From: Mercurialis annua
Lineage: Eukaryota; Streptophyta; Magnoliopsida; Malpighiales; Euphorbiaceae
Length of the DNA stretch: 64,000 nucleotides
Direction: 5' to 3'
Assembly: GCF_937616625.2 (NCBI RefSeq)
Contig: NC_065574.1
Coordinates: 3,472,001 to 3,536,000 of the forward strand
In this document: piece after piece, positions 36,301 to 48,400 of the stretch
Position numbering within the stretch: position 1 is the first letter of the stretch
How the letters are laid out: every line of letters starts with the position of its first letter
Notes under the pieces: model-generated
The model's input: only the letters and a program-made list of their open reading frames with translations
Told to the model about the DNA's origin: nothing
The model's database searches: none
Program-made: the position numbers and the translations under genes

Positions 36301-38582
36301 GCATTTAGGTCTTGATTATTGATTTAACCTTCGACAGTCCTTGAAGTTGTTGTCTGTGATGGTTGCAATTCGTTTGGATGATGAAGGTGATACTGTTGAA
36401 AGTACCCTATCATCTTCTTTGTTGGATTCCAAGAACAGTGCTGCTGTTACAGAGAGAAGCATCACCAAGGCTGATCCCCTGGCCTCAAGCACTTGGGATG
36501 AGGTTGACTTTTTCTTAATGTTCATATGGTCTTTTTTCTTTTTTTCTTGGTCAAGAGTTTTATATTTGAGCATTGTTAATAAAGGTGCATCTAGTTAATT
36601 GCAAGAAACGGGGCTTTGAAGGAACGCATCATGTCCTGCACAAGCATTAGATTGTTTTTTCTAGCATAAATCATAGGAGTACTGGAAACTGCTTATTTTG
36701 ACTTTACCAGAATAACCAACTTCGGTATGAAGTTGAGTGGTTGGATGCTTTAATTTCATTCATACTATACTTTTGCAATTTCACTGTTATTATATGTTCT
36801 TTATGCAATTATAGAACATGGTGCATGGCTTGCTAATTCTGTTCATGGTACAATAAGTGGCCTCATATCTTCAATCATGTTTTTCATGTTAGTATCTGAT
36901 GGCCTGTAGCTACTTTGTTTGAATATATAGTGATTTGACAGGAAAATTCTAGCTCAGCATGTTTGGATAAATTAATAGGGGTATTGTGCAGCTTCCTTCA
37001 TGATCTGCTTTAGAATTCTGCTAGTCTTTCTGGAGTGCATTAATTGGACAAGGGCTTTTACTTTATCATAAATCACCAATCAACATAAATAACTGAATCT
37101 CCTATTACAGATTCCCCCATCGAGGACACTGATCACCCCTGTCCAGTGTAAATCTTTGTGGAGACAATTCAAGGCAGAGACAGAGTACAGTGTCACCCAG
37201 GCTATATCTGCTCAGGTATGTTAATTCTCAGATATAAACCATTTCGCACACCTATGCTGGGGCATGTATACTCACACAAGTGCACAGATACATATCAGTT
37301 TCATGTGGATCAGAAAGAATGATATAAACTTTCATCTTAGGCAAAGTGCCTGCTGTTTACTGTATTGGGCGATGATAGGTTTCTAAAAAAATGCAGAGTC
37401 CAGTTTCTAGTCTCTACGTTTGGTCAACAACTATTTGGGAACATGAACTGTTTGAATATCCAATGAAATTATAATCAGTTAGTCAACCAACCAGTGCAAA
37501 AACATTGCCCTGCTATGTCTGCTTTAGTGCTTTATAATCCATAGCTTTCTGCTTGTAATGCTGCTATTACATGGCTATTATGAGCTATATTTGTTTCTTT
37601 TCACATTTATAGAAATTGGAACTGTGAACCAAGCTCTTCTCAGTGAGAAGGGACTCTATTCACAATTGTTGTTCTTCTTTCAGCAGTGGAGACTATTTAT
37701 CAATTTCTTTATGACTTTATCTCTGTATGGGGTTGTAGCCTCAATACGTTATATTGGCTTTGGCTGAACTGAGATGTGTAGATGTAGAATCTAGGGTTTT
37801 TTTAAAGCATGTTGAACTGTGGGTTTTACACATCAACATACTTCATGAATGACCTTCATACTTCTATAATATATTTCATCAATTTGCTCTGTTTCAATTT
37901 TCAGGAAGCCAACAAACGCAGTAACAACTGGTTGCCACCACCGTGGGCAATTGTTGCCTTGATCGTGCTGGGATTTAATGAATTTATGACACTACTGAGG
38001 TTGCCTCTTTATAATATTCTTGTGGAATTAATTATTGTTGTATACATGACATGCTAATCTTTTGGGTACTTTTTTCATGGCAGGAATCCCTTTTATCTGG
38101 GTTTCATCTTCGTAGTTTTTCTACTCGTTAAAGCCTTGTGGGTTCAACTAGACGTTTCCGGTGAATTTCGCAATGGCGCTGTAAGTGTTATCTTTATACA
38201 ACTTCCTTTTAAAAATAATTAAATTTGGAATCTGAACTTAGACCATAACTAGTATGGAACTTTGTCCTTGCTCAATTTTTGTGGAACTTCCTGCATCAGA
38301 AGTAATTCTTTTAGTGTGCTAAAAAATAATCCTAATCCGTGACTGTTCTGTTGACAGCTTCCCGGGCTAATTTCTTTGTCAGCAAAGTTCCTTCCTACAG
38401 TAATGAACCTTATCAAAAAACTGGCCGAACAGGGGCAGGTGCCTGCTCCTAATGATCCTCATAGAAATCCAACACTATCGGCAAACAGTTTCCGCAGTGG
38501 CAGTGATATGTCAAGTGCTTCATCTGGAGTAACTTCCCCCGAAAATGGGACCGAATACTCGAGCTCGTCGAAAGATGACTAG
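30382..38582 (+). CDS. RHD3: RHD3-type dynamin-like GTPase (plant atlastin), ER membrane fusion
   Basis: Twenty-three coding exons from ATG 30382 to TAG 38580-38582: 30382-30385, 31151-31300, 31454-31520, 31614-31716, 32055-32125, 32233-32296, 32385-32450, 32611-32658, 32742-32804, 32907-32963, 33219-33377, 33462-33530, 33636-33727, 34215-34293, 35000-35165, 35432-35556, 35796-36058, 36143-36239, 36338-36502, 37111-37215, 37905-37999, 38084-38180, 38358-38582. They give 809 residues in unbroken phase. The GTPase motifs are P-loop GPQSSGKST (47-55), [11 protein letters not shown] (97-107) and the RD motif at 171-172. A long helical middle domain leads to a membrane hairpin at about 685-722, followed by a Ser-rich cytosolic tail. 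The family fuses ER tubules and is needed for cell expansion and root-hair growth. The sequence is closer to RHD3 or RL1 than to RL2. The first coding exon is only ATG plus one base. Confidence 0.95.
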
Positions 38583-39570
38583 GTGAAAGAAGTAATCTTA
38601 TCCGTAAACTCTTCTAATATTGTTTGAAGATGCTAGAATTCTGCTCGCACATGTTTGTGGGCGGTTGTATTATGGTCCACGATTGTGAACTCTTGTAAAC
38701 ATGCAAGAGGAACAGATTTTGAAGGCATTAGTTTTAGTGTATGTGCCACATACAGGGGGCTACTATTTGTTTCTAAGAAAGCCCCATTAAATAGTGTTCC
38801 TATGTTTTAGTATAGGTTTTGACTTTTCCTCCTTTTCTTTTGGTTCCTTCTTTTATTAGTTGAAGAGGTCTTTATAAGAACATTGATAGTGAGTGGTCAA
38901 TCATGCTGGTATGAATTCAATTTTGTATTTGATAATTAATTCCTCTGTTTGCTTTATTGTATCTGGCTGTGGTGTGTTGTGTACCTTGATCCTTTTTAAT
39001 TTAAAGTTTCTTTTTGCTGAAAAAAGAACGCGTAGATGCGTCTTTTTGTGTTGTATGGTTCTGTTTTATGTTGCATTGAAATTTATCGAATGCTATGCTT
39101 TGGTGCTTGTTTTCATCTTTCGAAACACTTATAAAACTTAGAAATTTTACATTCGTAACCTATTGTTATAAAAAATAGTCGTTTCGGCAATTTTTAATTT
39201 AGGGTTTCGTTCCATAGTCTTGTTATTGGTAGAGAAGTTATTGTTGATTTTGATTGTGATTCAATAGTCATAATTGGTCAGTGTTAATAGTGTTTTATGT
39301 AGTAAACCCTACTCCATTGATAATGCCAGTTCATTTCTGGGTTTTCTCATTTATGTTTAATTTTCATGTTGATGTCCGTATGTCAGAAACTGACTTGTGG
39401 CTGTGGATTACTACCATGTTTCCTCCCATTAAATTGTATAATTTTGTCTGCATTTTTGGTGCATTTTCTCACTTTGTTATTTTTGGTTATTCACATTAAA
39501 TGATAGCTATCCTTTCAGAATCTTATGACTGGAATAGATTTTCTAGAAGAGGCTTTCCAATTTTATTTTA

Positions 39571-39984
39571 GCAAAAGGTCATCAATTTTAAGTCGATTAA
39601 CCTCCAAACTGGACTGTGAACTACAATTTGAGAGATTGACCTAAAATTAGAAAGTATTGTCGATAATTAATTAAAATTATTAATTGTGAACTAATTAATC
39701 CTAAAGAGTAAGTTTAGGGATTATGATAACTCTTTGTTCAATTTAATTGGAAATTAAATTGATAAATGACAATTATACATTTCCAATTTTTAGATCAATA
39801 AATGACAACTATACATTATAAACAAGTTTACAGACCGGAATGACTCATTTTTGTCATTAATTAACTTAAAGTTATTTTAACTGATTTAAACATAAAAAAT
39901 ATTATTTTTAATTTATCAAAATGAACGAAAGTGAATTATTTGATCTAGAATCACAAATATAGAAACATGATTAACCTTTTGCTC
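39571..39984. mobile_element. MITE-like fold-back element, GxxCAAAAGGT family
   Basis: The left end GCAAAAGGTCATCAATTTTA faces the inverted right end ATGATTAACCTTTTGCTC. The termini resemble those of the elements at 43072-43364 and 15164-15516. I could not confirm a target duplication. Confidence 0.5.
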
Positions 39985-40133
39985 ATAAAAAAAATGTTGC
40001 AATCTAATATCTATTTGTTAGGAGAAAAAAATTGTTAAGGAAAACAGTAATTTTAGAGGGGGAATTTTGGCATTCGTAAAAGAATTTAACGGCTTTAGCT
40101 GAATTGAACTGAATGGCGAAGTCATATATACTA

Positions 40134-40423
40134 GGGTCAATCTCACCATATAACATCACATTTAGCGTTTTTTTCGATTTAAACCTAATTTTTAGAACAT
40201 TTCATCCATTAGGCCAACTTTTTCAAACTTTTCATTCCTGATATGCATTTTATGTTTTGTTTTTCGCTAAAGTGACGTCGTTTTTTATCGTACGGACGAC
40301 CAAAACGACGTCGTTTTAGGCATTTATGCTAAAATATGACACATAACGAAAGGTTGTGTTATTACTTGAGACGTTTTAAAGGTTGGGCTTAATAAAAGTG
40401 GTGCTATTTCGTGAGATTAACCC
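40134..40423. mobile_element. MULE-type MITE with central CGACGTCG palindrome
   Basis: The ends are GGGTCAATCTCAC and the inverse GTGAGATTAACCC. Flanks TATATACTA and TATATATTA form a 9-bp duplication with one mismatch. The centre contains the perfect 16-base palindrome AAAACGACGTCGTTTT, and a second CGACGTCG-like word in the opposite arm (GTGACGTCGTTTTTTATCG). Length 290 bp, no coding capacity. Confidence 0.65.
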
Positions 40424-41405
40424 TATATATTATAAGGAGCATTTGCCCCCTTTATTTTTTTTTTAAAAATACAACTTTTTATATAGAGTTAATTTTAATT
40501 TGTACAAATTATCTAAATAATATTATAGATTAACCCTTTTACTTTCAATAAATTTAACTTTTTATACATATACTATTGAAGCTCTAACTTGTTGATTGAA
40601 AAACGGTAAATTTGACACGAGGCCATAGTAATTATCTTATAAGTTAAATGATGAGTGCCTCAAAACTTGATGGTCCCGCTCATAAATTGTTGGCGTGGGT
40701 GTGCCTTAATATGTGTTACAAAATCGAATGGTCTTATTCAGGCTGACCCCGACGGTAGATATGGAGATTCATTTCATATGTGCCACTTTCTTCTTCTTAT
40801 TTATTATATTGCATGGATCGTTCTTGCAATTAATTATAAAAGTTTCACAAGATTAAAATGCCCTATGCAAAATATTAAAAAAAGAAACAAAATTTAATAT
40901 CAAATATAACATACGTCAAATTTGACACAAATTATAGTAGTGCATTGAAGTTAAATTTTAAAATTCAATGTTAAATTATAGTATTAGTATAATATCTTAG
41001 CATTGTATTAGGGTTGTTCTAAAATTGATAAACATTTGTTAAGGTAGAAATTGCTATTTATAAAAAGATAACATTATCTTTAAATTGATATATTTTCTTG
41101 TAACATTTTGTTTTATCATTTCTTGTAACATTTAAGTAATAATGCATATTTGAGTGAGCCTTTTGAATGAAAACATATGTATAGACAATAAAAGTCTAAT
41201 TCCCCCCTTAAACTAAGCATAAGTAGCAAAAAGAGATCAAGTTCGTAGTGAAAACGAAACGGAGTTAAAACCACATACCAACTCAGCGACATTTTGGAAG
41301 AACGAAACGAATCTTTATTAATTATTTAAATATAACAAAAAATGACATCTATTTATAATTGATTAAAATATGGACATGTTAAAGTACTTTAATTATCAAA
41401 ATTAC

Positions 41406-41490
41406 CAATGAACTATAACTCGAATGATATAAATGTTGAACAATATTATGTTAAGGTCGTGAGTTCAATTACTTCCACAGTCTCTCCCCT
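41406..41490 (+). mobile_element. Decayed tRNA-derived SINE head
   Basis: An A-box-like stretch (ACTATAACTCGAATGATATA) is followed about 40 bases later by a weakened B box (GTCGTGAGTTCAATTAC). A related sequence lies in reverse at 43879-43948. Spacing and wording fit a tRNA-derived SINE 5' part. There is no clear tail or target duplication. Confidence 0.45.
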
Positions 41491-42002
41491 TTTTCCGATT
41501 ATAACTTTTTATCAAAATTCAAAATACAGATAAGTTATTTTTTTTTGTGGATGAAAGGGGTTTGATAATTTATGGCATAGCATTTATGGGTATGCAGAGA
41601 AATTGATATCAGATAATAAAATCAGAGATATAGGTTATCAATCCCATCAACTGATTTAGTACTAAACCCAGAAACCATATTTATTTCTAAAATTAATAAT
41701 GAAGCAGAAATACAGATTTTCTTTTGTTTTCAAGAAAAATAAAAATGTAATGTTTACAAGGCAAATCCTATCCTCATTGCAATTACTGATAGTGTTGGGC
41801 CAATCAGGTATAGAACTATAATCCTGATACACCTGACACTATCGAAATTGGACTGACCCTATTTACACCATATCTTAGTAATTTTATATTTGTTTTAATT
41901 TATCATGTTCTTTTCTAAATGTTTATACTTCACTTAATTGCTAACGTGTCACCTTAAAATTGGAGGAGGAACTAATGTTTTCCCTACATTTAGGGTAGAG
42001 TT

Positions 42003-42358
42003 CAGTATTACTATAAAAAATCCTGACCTTTCATCCTATTTTCAATCCTATTTTAACATTGTAAATCAGTCAATTTTATTCTATTTTATATATTTTTTTT
42101 TCATTTTAATTGATCTTTTTTTATTTCATAAAAATTCTATAAATTGATCCTTTTTGTATTAAATTAACTTTTTATAGTAAATTGATCATTTTTGAAGAAT
42201 TCTTTTAAAATTTTGTCAGATAAATAAACATCAATTTTATGTTTTAGGGTATAATTGAAATAAAAAGATACAAAATAGAAAAAATTGACAAATTTTCAAC
42301 GTCAGAGTAGGATTGAAAAGGGGATGAAAGGTCGAGATTTTTTAAGGCATTAAGACTT
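42003..42358. mobile_element. MITE-like fold-back element, AAAAAATCCTGACC family
   Basis: The left arm CTATAAAAAATCCTGACCTT is the inverse of the right arm (AAGGTCGAGATTTTTTAAGG) with few changes, and the pairing goes on for about 80 bases. The arms resemble those of the element at 62502-63005, so they belong to one family. Flanking duplication is unclear. Confidence 0.55.
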
Positions 42359-43071
42359 AAAAAACCAATGTATGATATTTAAAGCATTATTTAAAAAAAA
42401 TCCAATTTGTGATCGAACCAGAGTGGTAATCGGTTCACAATTCAGCCTGTTAAACCACCGATTGGACCACTATATATATAATGACTCTTGAAACAATAAA
42501 ATAAAATTAGATTTTATGTATCGGATCTTGTAGTTTTACAAAAATTAAAACTAATAAATTATAATAAATTAATAAAAATTGGCAAGTTTTTATAGTTCAA
42601 CATGTTTATTATTTTATCGGTTCATATGATTATTTCGGTTCAAATGAATTGACTTGTTTTTTCTTTTAAGAAGAATCAAACTGAATTGACATTTGATTCG
42701 CAGTCGAACCAACTAGTACGGTTTTTTAAAACCCTGTTTTACAGTAAAATAAGGACATTATTTATTTTTTATTTTGACGAAGGTAAAATTAAAACAAGTT
42801 AATAATCATAGATTTGCATAGACTTAATGCATCCAACTAATTTCTAAGCATGTAATAGATCAGAGACCTTAAACAATTCAAAACTCTTCCAACTTTCATT
42901 CCCAACAATGCATCCAACTTATTTTATCATGTAAGGAGGAAAATATTTTAATATTATGAGAAAATTTAATCTCACCACTTTAACATAATAATTTCCAACA
43001 TATAATTCATTGGTCTAACAAATTTATATATTTTATTTTTGTTGTGACTTATTAAACTATCATATAAAATT

Positions 43072-43364
43072 GAATAAAGGGTCAATTTGGTTTATGGACT
43101 TGCAATTCGGAATCAAATAATTCATTTTGATCAATTAAAGATAATTTTTTTTTGTGTTTCGGATAGTTAAGGACAAAACTATATAATATGAATAAGTTCA
43201 TAGATCAAAATGACCTAACTTTATTCTTGAATGATCTAAAAAAATTAAAAAGATCCTTAATTAGTATGCAAATTAAAAATATTATTTTTAATTAATCAAA
43301 ATAATTAAAAATAAATTATCTAATTTAAAATTACAAATTCAAAAACCGAATTAACCTTTTGCTC
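43072..43364. mobile_element. MITE-like fold-back element, GAxxAAAGGGTCAA family
   Basis: The left arm GAATAAAGGGTCAATTTGGT pairs with the right end AACCGAATTAACCTTTTGCTC. The terminus is close to that of the element at 15164-15516. Flanks (ATATAAAAT, ATATGAACT) match only in part, so the element is probably old. Confidence 0.55.
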
Positions 43365-43878
43365 ATATGAACTTTAACAGATGATAACATATCTTCAAAT
43401 GTTTCCATTTTAAAGTTCTTTTCAGTTCAATTGTTTAGTCAGCTCTCAATCATAGTCTTTTCATAATTTCTATAACAACTAATTGTCTCTAAATTTGTTG
43501 ACATTTTGCTCACATAAGTCCAAATAAAATACTATCTATAACATTGATTAGTTTATATATAATTGACCTTCATCAACCCTCACTTGACTACCTTATTTGC
43601 AATTAATAGAGAGGAAGCAAAATTTGTTGGTTTTGTTGTTACTTATTTTATTTATTTTTCAATCTCGTCAAAAAATTGCATCAATAACTATTAACTGCAT
43701 TATCCAATATATGTAACATAAAATCAATTAAATTTTATTAATTATAGCCCGATTTGAATGATAATTGTAGCAAAGTTTTTATAATTAATAAATTAAGCAT
43801 AATTTTGATGTCGAAACATCCACTGAATGATTGATTATTATAGTATTTTTTTATAATTAGAAAAGTAAAAGCGTTTAT

Positions 43879-43948
43879 GGAAGGAATTGAACTCACAACC
43901 TAGTAAAATGCTTTTTAGTGCTTATATTATTTGAGTAATAACTCATTG
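43879..43948 (-). mobile_element. Decayed tRNA-derived SINE head, reverse copy
   Basis: Read on the minus strand it runs from TTATTACTCAAATAATATAA (A-box-like) to GTTGTGAGTTCAATTCC (B-box-like). It is related to 41406-41490. Short, with no tail seen. Confidence 0.45.
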
Positions 43949-45309
43949 ATAATAGAATATTATAATTAAAAAAACAAATTAAAAATCATCCAATAGGTAA
44001 CACGTTAGCAAAATTAAGTACAATTATAGTTGAAATAAAAAAAAAATCAGAATATAATTAATAAAATTAAAAAGTTCGATTGTAATTGATAAAAAACGGA
44101 CATTTTAACTTTTTAATTCAAACTCCCAAAAAGTTTTGAATTCATTTAAAGGCTCAAAAAAGGATCCAGCATTAATAAGAAGCAGGTAATGGGTATTTAA
44201 GCCACCTCAATAAAAGGAGGAAGGTGGTGGTGAACTGGCAATTGAAGTCATACAGAAAAGTTGAATGGACAGGATCAAATTGATGATAGTAAAATGAGTT
44301 AATCCAACGGCCAATACTCATCCAGCTGTGTCAATCATAACCACCATTAATGTCCCCCTCCTCCCAGTTATAGTTTCAGTGATCCTTTATTATGATTGAC
44401 AAAGAATAGCTGGCTGCATTCTTTTAAGGGAAAATTACATAATGGTGTATGAACTTTTTTAAATATACTATTTCAGAGTTTCAACTTTTATTTCTTATAA
44501 GTTAACTTCCTAAAAATGTTATAAAATAAGTGTTATTTGCCGTTTTCGGTCATCGGTAAGCTAAAAGACGAGTAAAGCTCCATATTTACTTGAATATCAA
44601 TGTTATATTAATAAAATATTAGAAATAATTTGTTTAAATAATTTTTTTATGTGGCATAAAATTACAAGGCAAAATGATATTTTTATCTACAATTTTGTTC
44701 ATATTGTCAAATATATCCCTAGAAAATAATTTGAACATTCTGATCCGTCAATTTTACGAATTGGGATAAATAAATCCAATTCATTTTAAATCTATTTTCA
44801 GACTCTATATTTATAAACTTTTGATTCTATAAATGATTATTTTACACTATTGGTCTATTATTTCACTTTAGAAAAGATGTTTTGGGTTTAAAATGATAAT
44901 TATGTGCATAAAATAAACTTAGATTGAGGATTTGATATATTTATACCAATTTACAAATTTAGAATGTGCAAATTACTTTTAAGATATGAGAAAACACTTT
45001 GCCAATTAAGAAACCACAACATCAAATTTAATTTTTTTTTTTGCCTCATTAGTAGTCCGGACTCCGATAACCATAGAATAGTACACTTATTTGATTTATT
45101 TTTTTTAAATAAAATTTTACTTTAAAAAACAAAATTTAGATACTAAAGTAGCAGATTGAGAAAAGTTGAGATACGATATCTATTACTTTTCCTTAATTCT
45201 TTTCTTATAACTAAAAACTGAATATTTATTTCATTTTTACTCCTTAAATTTATTGCATAATGTGCAAATAAATAAGATATATATATGTATATGTATATGT
45301 GTGGAATAT

Positions 45310-45322
45310 ATATACTATATAG
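45310..45322 (+). promoter_or_regulatory. Putative TATA region of the GMC oxidoreductase gene
   Basis: TATACTATATAGG stands about 110 bases upstream of the start codon at 45424 and just downstream of a TATATATGTATATG stretch. The predicted leader would be about 80 bases. Position and composition only. Confidence 0.4.
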
Positions 45323-45423
45323 GAGTGTAAAAACACAGAAAACAAGACGAACCAGTGAGAGCCACATAGAAAAATAGAAGGAAGAAGACTGAGTTATTCA
45401 GTAGAGTTGTCTCTCAGCCTTCA

Positions 45424-48400
45424 ATGGCTATCAACTTCTCTCTCTTTTTCTTCCTATTCTCTCTTCACAATGCTCTCTCTTCTTCTCAAGGTTTCTAATT
45501 CCTTATTCTTTTTTTAATCATCTCTATATAAATTTATTATTTTTTTATTTCATTTTTCTTAAAATGTGTACTTGTTAATGTGATTCTTTTTGTTGATGTT
45601 TCCATCAAATTAATATATCTTTCATTTTCTCATCACCTTTTTTTAAATTCATTTTCACCTTTGAAATAAGTTGACATGAAAATCTTTTGTTTCTTCTTCT
45701 TCTAAATCTTGTATATATAACTGAGAATAACATCAGAATTTCTGTTTAAGTATATGGGATTATACTTTGTTGTGTAGTTCTTGTTTCTTCTTATTATTTG
45801 TATTAAGTTTTTTTTGTGTTAATGGCATTAATTCTTATGTTCTGCTTGTTCTTCTTGATGTTCTTGACCTACAAAAAAGAAAGCACTTCAGGAGATGGGT
45901 GGTTGTTATGGTGCATTTATTTTGTCATTAATTCTGCACTTAATACCTAGCTATATCAAAACATTATTGCTTCCTCAATGCTCATCCAACCCAACCCAAC
46001 AAAATAAAAAAATAAAAATGTCACACATTTAGAGATAAACATATTAGCATTTCATCTATATTACTATATGGTAAATTGCTAACTAAATAGAATTATAGAA
46101 ATCATTATTGCATGAGAACTTCTTAAATACATTTTCCATTTCGAAAACGCTTCCGGAACTCTATATTTACGGTCTTCTTTTACCGTTTGAACGTTTCCGT
46201 TTCCGTGTTTGCAGGTGAATCTTATTCATACCCATCACATTACCCATTTATAAAGAAAGCAAGTTCATTTTCATCATCATCATCATACTCATCAAGTGGT
46301 GGAGATCATGGGTATGATTATATAGTAATTGGAGGGGGTACAGCTGGTTGTCCATTAGCTTCAACATTGTCACAAAATTACAGTGTGTTATTGCTTGAAA
46401 GAGGAGGTGTGCCATTCACAAATCCAAATGTGTCATTTTTGGCAAATTTTCACATAACTTTGGCTGATACTTCTCCAAATTCTGCTTCACAATACTTCAT
46501 TTCTACTGATGGAGTCCTCAATGCTAGGGCTAGGGTTTTGGGTGGTGGTACTAGCATCAATGCTGGTTTCTATACTAGAGCTAGCAAAAGGTATGATATA
46601 TACACTTAATTATAAGTTATTATGTCTTGATTTTTGATATTTAGCCTTTTCATCCAAAAAGTAGGGGTGTGTATTTGGTTTAAATCGAACTGAACCGAAA
46701 GTGTAACTTTTTAAACTTACAAACCGAACCGAAAATTTAATCCTTTTATAATATCCAATTGAAGCGAGCCAAATTTTTTGGTTTGGTTTGGTTTGGCTCA
46801 TTAATTCTTTGCACATCCCTATCGGAAATATAACTAAACCTATTAAAATTTTCAAATGTACTGGTCAATTTTGATAATTAAGTACATTCTAATTGTAGTC
46901 AACTATTTAAAGGTACATTTACATAAAAAGCCAAAAAAATGTCAGTTGTAACCAACCATATTAATTTCGTTAGTTGTAGCATAATTTTACTAAGTATTTT
47001 TTAATTAAAAGATATTAAGTCTGATTAGAATTGAAAAAATTCAAAAAAGGTTTAACTTTATTTTTGGATAAATAAGTCATTAAATTATATTTATTGAAAT
47101 TAGGCTATAATTAACGGGAAAAAAAGTTCAGTTAGAATTAAAAAAAATGGCCTTTAAATAACCCACTTTTTTATACCAATGTCCCTATATGTACAAGTTT
47201 TTCAATTGAATATAATAATTTTTTCAAGGATTAGTCTCCTCGAAATGGACCAACAAGAACATTAGGGTTTTGTGTTGTTGAATTGAAAAAGATAAAGGTA
47301 ACAATTTAGCATAGTTATTGCCACTTGGATCAGTTGGAGGTTGTTTAATGCCATGTGAAGTTAGTTGCAGCTCATAACTAGCTAGCATATAGAGAACATA
47401 ATTAATTAGTTGGAAGAATAATACATCTACATCTAGAAAAAATTTAAAAATTAGATTTATTTTAATAATAGAAAATCGAATCTGAAACTCTCATGTTAAA
47501 ATATACTATTACTACTACTTAAAAGAAAATATTCTAGCTGAATTTTTGATGAATAATGAAAAATTTGAGCAAATGTCAACTTAGGTATGATAACTTTCCA
47601 TAAATAGAATTAAAAGATAAATTCATGAGCAATTTGAGATTTAATTTTTAGATGTTAAGTATGGTACTACAAAGGAATTTTATAGATTGAATTAGACAAA
47701 TCGACAAATTAAGTCAAAACATACACATCAAACTAATAACGATTGATTGGTATAAAAAGTTCTTGGTAGACAATATATGGTTATATGTTTTTCTTAAATA
47801 TATGGTTATAAATTGGTTATTGATGTATCTAGCTAGCTTGTCATATAGAAAAATAATAATGTATGATCAATTTAATTATTAAATGAGCTCCACATTTATA
47901 TCCTAGATGGTAGAAATATTATTCTAAAAAACATTATCCTTAATTTTAATAAAAAATAAAAACATTAAGTGTAAGGGACCGGAAATAGAGCTTAAAAAGT
48001 CATGATCAATGTTTAAAGATGGTACCAGAAAACCAATGAGAGTTGGTACAAGTAGTAAGCGGCTTGGTATCGTTTAAGTAAGGTTTCGGGTTCGAGTCCT
48101 TATGAATGCAAAAAATTCCCACTGGAAGACTCCTCCACCATGCCAGGTGCGCGACACGGGTCGGATCCGGATTAGTCAGGGCGAAGGCTTGGAAACCGAA
48201 TTGGCTTACTAAAAAAAAAAGATGGTACCAGAAAAATTCAGTGGTCACATTTTTATGGTTGGAAGACATTAATTTATTAGGGTTTGATTGTAATGACGGT
48301 GACCATATATTATTCATGACATTGTACTTTATTTAGAGCATTTATTATTTCTCCTGCTACCATCTTAAGGCTTAATACATAGTTTGACCCCTGAACTTGT

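Larger units (their letters stand above)
38583..45423. other. Gene-free spacer between RHD3 and the GMC oxidoreductase gene
   Basis: The RHD3 3' UTR extends to about 38900. Short frames at 38.9-39.5 kb have no family character. The spacer contains fold-back elements at 39571-39984, 40134-40423, 42003-42358 and 43072-43364. Decayed SINE-like heads lie at 41406-41490 and 43879-43948. A repeat rich in GAACC/GGTTC words stands at about 42400-42740. A GC-richer island at about 44160-44420 lies roughly 1 kb upstream of the next gene. Confidence 0.6.

Noticed and set aside
38893..39499. Two frames of 72-82 residues with hydrophobic stretches downstream of RHD3
   Set aside because: They are AT-driven hydrophobic translations in 3' flanking DNA, without splice sites or similarity to known proteins.
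48085..48105. tRNA gene suggested by a perfect B box GGTTCGAGTCC
   Set aside because: There is no cloverleaf with an acceptor stem. The segment sits in an element with an A tail and long target duplications, so it is a SINE.
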